Shown: positions 13,638 to 17,851 of the stretch, piece after piece | Layout: each line of letters begins with the position of its first letter | Position numbering within the stretch: position 1 is the stretch's first letter | Origin: Coriobacteriales bacterium | Lineage (GTDB): Bacteria; Actinomycetota; Coriobacteriia; Coriobacteriales; UBA8131 | Assembly: GCA_031268525.1 (NCBI GenBank) | Contig: JAIRXA010000003.1 | Location: 1 to 17,851 of the forward strand | Length of the DNA: 17,851 bases | Direction of reading: 5' to 3' | Translations under genes and position numbers: made by a program | Notes under the pieces: generated by a model | Database searches by the model: none | Told to the model about the DNA's origin: nothing | Seen by the model: only the letters and a program-made list of their open reading frames with translations

Positions 13638-15917
13638 ATGCAGACTGCGGTTCTCAACATAGGCGGCATGACCTGCGCGGCCTGCTCGGCGCGCATTGAG
13701 CGCGTCGTGGGGCGCATCGAGGGCGTTCAACAGGCCTCCGTGAACCTCGCAACCGAGAAGGGCACCTTCGTCTACGACCCCGCTCTGCTTGAGCAAAATG
13801 CTATCGAAGCCGCCATCGTCAAGGCTGGTTATGAGATTCTGGCGCCGCCGCCACCCTCGGCCTCCGCTGCCCAAACCGCCGACGAGACAAGCGAGCGCAA
13901 GCAACACGCTATCCGCACCCTGCGTGTGAAGTTCATCGTCTCGGCTCTCTTCGCCCTGCCCCTGCTGTATCTGGCGATGGCGCCGATGATCTCATGGGTC
14001 TCGCTGCCGTTCCCCATGGCACTCGCGCCTATGGAGCACCCCCTGCGCTACGCCTTAAGCGAACTGATACTGGTCATCCCCTGCGTGGCGGTGGGCTATC
14101 GCTTCTATCTCGTCGGCTTTAAGACGCTGGCACAGCGCGCGCCCAACATGGATTCGCTGATCGCCATTGGCACGACGGCGGCTATTGCCTACAGCCTCTT
14201 TAACACCTGGCGCATCGCCCAGGGCGATCACATGGCCGTCGACTCACTTTATTATGAGAGCGCCGGGGTCATTATCACGCTGATCCTGCTCGGTAAACTG
14301 CTCGAAGCCACCGCTAAAGGCCGCACGGGCGAGGCGATCAAGAAGCTCATGGGCCTGGCTCCCACCACCGCGCTGGTCATGCGCGACGGGCGCACACAGG
14401 AGCTGCCCATCGAGCAGGTGATCGTCGGTGATGAGATTGTGGTCAAGCCCGGCGGCAAAATTCCCGTTGACGGCCTCGTCTCACAGGGAGCCAGCTCCAT
14501 CGATGAATCGATGCTCACGGGCGAGAGCATGCCTGTTGAAAAACGCCCAGGCAACGAGGTCTATGGAGCAACCCTCAACACCACGGGCACCCTGCATTTC
14601 ACCGCCACGAAGGTCGGCGCCGACACGGCGCTGGCACAGATCATCCGCCTCGTCGAACAGGCTCAGGGCTCCAAGGCGCCCATTGCCCAGCTCGCCGACC
14701 GCGTCTCAGGCGTCTTTGTGCCCATCGTGTGCGGAATAGCCCTGTTCGCGGGCCTGGCCTGGTATGTTGCCACGCTTGATTTCCAGCTTGCCTTCACGAT
14801 CTTCATCTCGGTGCTGGTCATCGCCTGCCCCTGCGCACTGGGATTAGCCACACCGACAGCCATCATGGTCGGAACCGGACGTGGGGCCGAACACGGCATC
14901 CTCATCAAAGGTGGAGAGGCGCTGGAAACAGCCCATCAGGTACGTGCGCTCATTCTGGACAAAACCGGCACGATTACCGAGGGAGCTCCTTCCGTAACCG
15001 ACGTGGTGGTGCGTACGGACGCGCCGGTGGATAAGACCGGACTGCTCCAGCTCACCGCATCGGCGGAGAACGCCTCGGAACATCCGCTTGGTCAGGCAAT
15101 TGTCGCTGGAGCCGAACGCGAGGATCTGGAGCTCTTGCCGCTCTCGGATTTCCGGTCCCTGACCGGTCGTGGGATAGAAGCCGTTGTTGAGTGCGAGGGA
15201 CGAGACGCCTGTTTCATTCTCGCAGGCAACCGGGCTCTCATGCTCGAACGTAGCATCGACACTTCCACACTCGATGAGGACGCCGAACGCTTTGCGGACG
15301 AGGGCAAGACCTCGATGTATGTCGCTCTTGGCGGCAGCGCGGCAGGCATCATCGCGGTCGCCGACACCGTCAAGACTTCAAGCGCCGAGGCAATCGCACG
15401 CCTCAAGGAGATGGGGCTTACGGTTGCGATGATCACCGGCGACAACCGTCGCACCGCCGGGGCAATTGCGCGACAGGTGGGTATCGACCGCATACTCGCC
15501 GAGGTGCTCCCTGCCGACAAGTCTCACGAAGTGCAAAAACTCCAAGATGAGGGCTTTGTTACCGCAATGGTAGGCGATGGCATCAATGATGCGCCCGCCC
15601 TGGTTCAGGCCGATGTGGGCATCGCCATCGGAAGCGGAACGGATGTGGCGATAGAAAGCGCCGATATCGTCCTGATGCGCTCTGACCTCGGCGATGTGCC
15701 GCGAGCCATCGAGTTATCGCGGCGAACGATCCGCAATATCAGACAGAATCTCTTCTGGGCCTTTGGCTATAACACCATAGGAATCCCCATCGCCGCCGGT
15801 GTGCTTCATATCTTCGGCGGACCTCTGCTCTCCCCTATCATCGCCGCAGCCGCCATGAGCCTCAGTTCCGTCTCCGTGCTCACCAACGCCCTGCGCCTCA
15901 AGCGAATTAAGCTCTGA
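13638..15917 (+). CDS. copA: CopA-type Cu(I)-exporting P1B-1 ATPase
   Basis: The protein has 759 residues from ATG 13638, preceded by AGGGGGAAA. A single N-terminal HMA domain carries GMTCAAC (Cys13, Cys16). Eight membrane helices are expected, with the ion motif CPC (397-399) in helix 6, YN in GYNTIGIPIA (helix 7) and MSLSSVSVLTNA (MxxSS, helix 8), the signature set of the Cu(I) P1B-1 group. The actuator has LTGES (about 293-297), the phosphorylation site is DKTGT (Asp441), the nucleotide domain has SEHPLG (His482, Pro483), and the hinge is GDGINDAP (646-653). All catalytic residues are present and length is normal for a one-HMA CopA. It should export Cu(I) received from the CopZ-like protein at the head of the cluster. 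Confidence 0.96.
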   Translation: MQTAVLNIGGMTCAACSARIERVVGRIEGVQQASVNLATEKGTFVYDPALLEQNAIEAAIVKAGYEILAPPPPSASAAQTADETSERKQHAIRTLRVKFIVSALFALPLLYLAMAPMISWVSLPFPMALAPMEHPLRYALSELILVIPCVAVGYRFYLVGFKTLAQRAPNMDSLIAIGTTAAIAYSLFNTWRIAQGDHMAVDSLYYESAGVIITLILLGKLLEATAKGRTGEAIKKLMGLAPTTALVMRDGRTQELPIEQVIVGDEIVVKPGGKIPVDGLVSQGASSIDESMLTGESMPVEKRPGNEVYGATLNTTGTLHFTATKVGADTALAQIIRLVEQAQGSKAPIAQLADRVSGVFVPIVCGIALFAGLAWYVATLDFQLAFTIFISVLVIACPCALGLATPTAIMVGTGRGAEHGILIKGGEALETAHQVRALILDKTGTITEGAPSVTDVVVRTDAPVDKTGLLQLTASAENASEHPLGQAIVAGAEREDLELLPLSDFRSLTGRGIEAVVECEGRDACFILAGNRALMLERSIDTSTLDEDAERFADEGKTSMYVALGGSAAGIIAVADTVKTSSAEAIARLKEMGLTVAMITGDNRRTAGAIARQVGIDRILAEVLPADKSHEVQKLQDEGFVTAMVGDGINDAPALVQADVGIAIGSGTDVAIESADIVLMRSDLGDVPRAIELSRRTIRNIRQNLFWAFGYNTIGIPIAAGVLHIFGGPLLSPIIAAAAMSLSSVSVLTNALRLKRIKL

Positions 15918-15946
15918 CTTCTCGCACGCTGACTTCACGCACGTCG

Positions 15947-15955
15947 TGCTACAAT
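15947..15955 (+). promoter_or_regulatory. Extended -10 promoter for the tRNA-Arg gene
   Basis: TGCTACAAT (15947-15955) is an extended -10 element with the hexamer TACAAT, lying 21 bp before the tRNA 5' end. CTGACT-like sequence near 15929 may serve as a weak -35. It implies the tRNA is transcribed separately from copA. Confidence 0.65.
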
Positions 15956-15976
15956 TCCACAGCACACTCACAGCAT

Positions 15977-16052
15977 GCCCCCGTAGCTCAGGGGAGAGAG
16001 CACAGGTTTCCTAAACCTGGTGTCGGCTGTTCGAATCAGCCCGGGGGCACCA
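15977..16052 (+). tRNA. tRNA-Arg (anticodon CCT), CCA encoded
   Basis: A full cloverleaf can be drawn: acceptor GCCCCCG (15977-15983) with CGGGGGC (16042-16048), D stem GCTC/GAGC (15986-15989 with 15998-16001), anticodon stem CAGGT/ACCTG (16003-16007, 16015-16019), loop TTCCTAA with anticodon CCT at 16010-16012, and T stem GGCTG/CAGCC with loop TTCGAAT. The discriminator A (16049) is followed by an encoded CCA. It reads AGG codons. Its 3' end is duplicated downstream, marking it as an integration target. Confidence 0.97.
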
Positions 16053-16053
16053 T
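16041..16053 (+). repeat. Putative attachment-site core, copy 1 (tRNA 3' end)
   Basis: CCGGGGGCACCAT spans the last tRNA acceptor bases, the CCA end and one flanking base. The same 13 bp recur exactly at 16159-16171. Duplicated tRNA 3' ends are the classic mark left by tyrosine-integrase elements. Confidence 0.6.
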
Positions 16054-16116
16054 TCATCCCAAATGGGGTTGCGCAGGATTGCCGGGGGTACTCGCAAGCT
16101 CGCATCCGACTTCGCT

Positions 16117-16141
16117 GAAAACGTGCCACTGGCACGTTTTC
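16117..16141 (+). terminator. Strong bidirectional hairpin with T-run after the tRNA
   Basis: GAAAACGTGCC (16117-16127), loop ACT, then GGCACGTTTTC (16131-16141) make a perfect 11-bp stem ending in an A/T tract on both sides. It could end transcription of the tRNA from the left and of the ATPase gene from the right. A site for a dyad-binding protein is less likely but possible. Confidence 0.65.
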
Positions 16142-16158
16142 CGGGCGCTCAGTCCCTG

Positions 16159-16171
16159 CCGGGGGCACCAT
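16159..16171 (+). repeat. Putative attachment-site core, copy 2
   Basis: An exact 13-bp copy of the tRNA-Arg 3' end (CCGGGGGCACCAT) 118 bp beyond the first. The sequence before it (CAGTCCCTG) does not form a T arm, so this is not a second tRNA. A partial match, TGCCGGGGGTA, also occurs near 16080. The DNA turns AT-rich soon after. Confidence 0.6.
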
Positions 16172-16202
16172 ACACTGCGCGGTTAATCGCGTCGATAAAC
16201 GC

Positions 16203-17450
16203 CTATTCGCTCAGCATCCAATCTGCAACATTGAGTTTACGGATACCATCATAGACAGGGTCCCCGTCAATATCCATGGTCAGTAGATACTTTGGGTTAG
16301 AATCCCCGATAGCCTTCAGAGGCCTTAGCTCACGCTCTAAAACTTCTGGATTGAATGTTGATTGAGCAACCTGGTAATACGAGGTATACCCATCCCAGTC
16401 AACTGCTATAAAGTCAATTTCGTTATTGTTCACTTTGCCAATGTGAACGGTTTTATTCCTACGCCGTAATTCAAAGTACACGGCATTTTCAAGTAAATGT
16501 CCCGTGTCAACATCTGGAAGCCTACCAAGCCTGACTCGTCTGTATGCCGAATCAACAACGTAGTATTTGTCAAGTGTCTGGAGAAGACGTTTGCCCTTGA
16601 TGTTATATCTTGGCACTTTATAGATCAGAAGAGATTCCGAAAGATAGGAAAGATAGTTTGCAATAGTCTCATTATTCACCCTAGTTCCAGCCGAGGTGAG
16701 ACTGTTTGCTATCGAGTTGGGAGATACGATTGAGCCAACAGAATCAAAAATGAAGTCAATCACTTTCTCGAAAGCAGATGGGTTCTTTATGCTATGGCGC
16801 TGATAGATGTCTTTCTGGATGATTGTTTTTAAGACGCTATTAACAAAATCATAAGAGGCGCTCGTATCGCTTAGTAATAGATTATTTGCTTCAGGGATTC
16901 CGCCGTAATAGATGTAATCCGCGAAACATTCACTTTTTGTTAACTTTAGCGGATTGCTATCAGAATCAATGGCCACCTCGTTTTTGTTAATGAATTCAAC
17001 ATATTCCTTAAAGGAGTAGGTATACATCTCAATCTCAATAGAGCGGCCTGTAAGTAAGGTGGCCAATTCACCAGAAAGAAAATAAGCATTAGACCCAGTG
17101 ATGTAAACATCGCAGTTTTTCTTGATGAACAAGCCATCAACCAAGCGCTCGAAAGTCTCCACGTTCTGCACTTCATCAAGGAAGATATAGTTCATTTTTT
17201 CTGGGACAAGTTGAACCTTGATATGGTCATATATCTGCTTCCAGTCGCCGAGGGCAAAAACGTCGGGGTCTTCGAAGTTATAGAACTGAATCTGATTATC
17301 GTCAACGCCGCTCAGGTGCAGTTTGTTGACATACATTTCCAGCAATGTGGACTTTCCGCAGCGACGCACACCCGTTACGACCTTAATAAGGTGTTGATCG
17401 CGCAGCCTGTGCAGCTTGTCCATATAGGTAGGCCGCTCTATAAGTTCCAT
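16203..17450 (-). CDS. AAA_14/DUF4143-family ATP-binding protein, horizontally acquired
   Basis: The protein has 415 residues on the minus strand, starting at ATG (complement of 17448-17450). AAGGGTG lies about 12 bases upstream, a distant ribosome site. The N-terminal P-loop ATPase has Walker A GVRRCGKST (27-35), Walker B NYIFLDEVQNV (Asp92, Glu93) and an ITGSNAYFLSGELATLLTGR segment typical of AAA_14. The C-terminal half is DUF4143-like, with FELRRRNKTVHIGKVNNNEIDFIAVDW, an EID motif reminiscent of restriction-type nuclease folds. Length is normal for the family. The cellular role of these proteins is not established; they are common in anaerobes, often on mobile DNA and in multiple copies. 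GC is much lower than in the rest of the window and codon choice differs, supporting transfer next to the tRNA. Confidence 0.9.
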   Translation of the reverse strand: MELIERPTYMDKLHRLRDQHLIKVVTGVRRCGKSTLLEMYVNKLHLSGVDDNQIQFYNFEDPDVFALGDWKQIYDHIKVQLVPEKMNYIFLDEVQNVETFERLVDGLFIKKNCDVYITGSNAYFLSGELATLLTGRSIEIEMYTYSFKEYVEFINKNEVAIDSDSNPLKLTKSECFADYIYYGGIPEANNLLLSDTSASYDFVNSVLKTIIQKDIYQRHSIKNPSAFEKVIDFIFDSVGSIVSPNSIANSLTSAGTRVNNETIANYLSYLSESLLIYKVPRYNIKGKRLLQTLDKYYVVDSAYRRVRLGRLPDVDTGHLLENAVYFELRRRNKTVHIGKVNNNEIDFIAVDWDGYTSYYQVAQSTFNPEVLERELRPLKAIGDSNPKYLLTMDIDGDPVYDGIRKLNVADWMLSE

Positions 17451-17851
17451 ACGTCAATCACGCACCCTTGCTTTCGGATAATCTGTTTATCGAACCGACT
17501 TCATAAATGTTCAATCCGTGAAACCTTAGTCATTTTACAACTTTTGCGGATTTCGTCTTGAGATGCCTCGTTATCAGGATAAAAGCATACCACTCCGGTA
17601 CTGCTCTTTTATAACTCGGATAGTATCTGCGGCAATAGATTGATTGCGTAAAGGGGTATGTCGACAATTTCCTCACCGCTCTAAACATCAAGGCGGACGA
17701 TGGCGGTCGATGGCAGAAAAGGTATTTAAATACTATCTATTGCATACTATCTGTCATGTAGACTATACTGATATCCGCACCGAGCCGAAGTCGATTGGGG
17801 GGGAACCAATACGAGAGCTGGCTTTGCATGAAGCGTGATTTCACTCAAGAA
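17451..17851. other. Low-GC region with no convincing gene; possible decayed coding fragments
   Basis: I see no intact gene, RNA or clear repeat here. On the minus strand, codons ending at 17501 read as a protein-like stretch (VCFYPDNEASQDEIRKSC), with IAADTIRVIKEQYRSG in a neighbouring frame just upstream, as if by a frameshift. On the plus strand, 17639-17761 reads GYVDNFLTALNIKADDGGRW and RWQKRYLNTIYCIL before a TAG. These look like remnants of transferred genes, but I cannot name a family. The ORF at 17644-17838 is Arg/His-rich and unconvincing. Confidence 0.3.

Noticed and set aside
13158..13907. Minus-strand reading frame of 249 codons across the gap before copA
   Set aside because: It spans the ends of two well-supported plus-strand genes. 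The Val-rich stretch is only the complement of the 15-bp repeat.
16081..16171. Second tRNA gene ending at the duplicated CCGGGGGCACCA
   Set aside because: No matching 5' acceptor strand, D arm, anticodon arm or TTCGAAT-type T loop can be folded upstream.
17644..17838. Plus-strand 64-codon gene at the right end
   Set aside because: No clear ribosome site, Arg/His-heavy start, no recognisable family; the alternative frame looks at least as protein-like but is broken by stops.

Overview
The window looks like a chromosomal segment of a high-GC Gram-positive anaerobe. The best guess is class Coriobacteriia (Actinomycetota). This rests on roughly 60% GC by eye, frequent GTG/TTG starts, and the gene style; it is an inference, since no taxonomic marker gene is present. 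The right-hand 1.6 kb is clearly AT-richer and looks acquired.

Part 1 (about 2-11186, + strand) is a tightly packed, probably single transcript. It opens with the 3' end of a RiPP (peptide natural product) precursor gene: a double-glycine leader followed by a Gly-rich core with three Cys-X-Cys pairs. Next comes an NHLM-type export set: a short HlyD-like protein, a C39-peptidase ABC transporter, and a second ABC transporter. The same run of coupled genes continues into three genes that look regulatory rather than biosynthetic. They are a MATE transporter fused to a degenerate RsbW-like ATPase domain, a probable GNAT-fold protein, and a membrane sensor with Cache, HAMP, SpoIIE/PP2C phosphatase and an intact RsbW-like kinase domain. 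No peptide-modifying enzyme is visible; if one exists it lies left of the window.

Part 2 (about 11183-15917, + strand) is a copper-handling cluster. It contains a CopZ-like HMA chaperone, an FtrD-like (DUF2318) lipoprotein with Cys pairs, a SafE/UreH-type membrane protein with a C-terminal cupredoxin domain, and a CopA-type Cu(I) P-type ATPase. A 147-bp gap before copA carries six degenerate 15-bp repeats and a 26-codon His/Tyr/Cys-rich reading frame.

Part 3 (about 15947-17851) is a tRNA-Arg(CCT) gene with an extended -10 promoter. A 13-bp copy of its 3' end recurs 118 bp downstream, with a strong hairpin between the two copies. Beyond lies a low-GC, minus-strand AAA_14/DUF4143 ATPase gene and then about 400 bp of decayed-looking DNA. 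This is the picture of an integration hotspot.

A theme across parts 1 and 2 is in-frame short tandem repeats, with periods of 6, 12, 15, 18, 24 and 36 bp. They sit in at least six genes, often inside or between conserved domains. The best candidate for something undescribed is the co-transcribed pairing of a CxC-rich exported peptide with a transporter/phosphatase/kinase signalling module.
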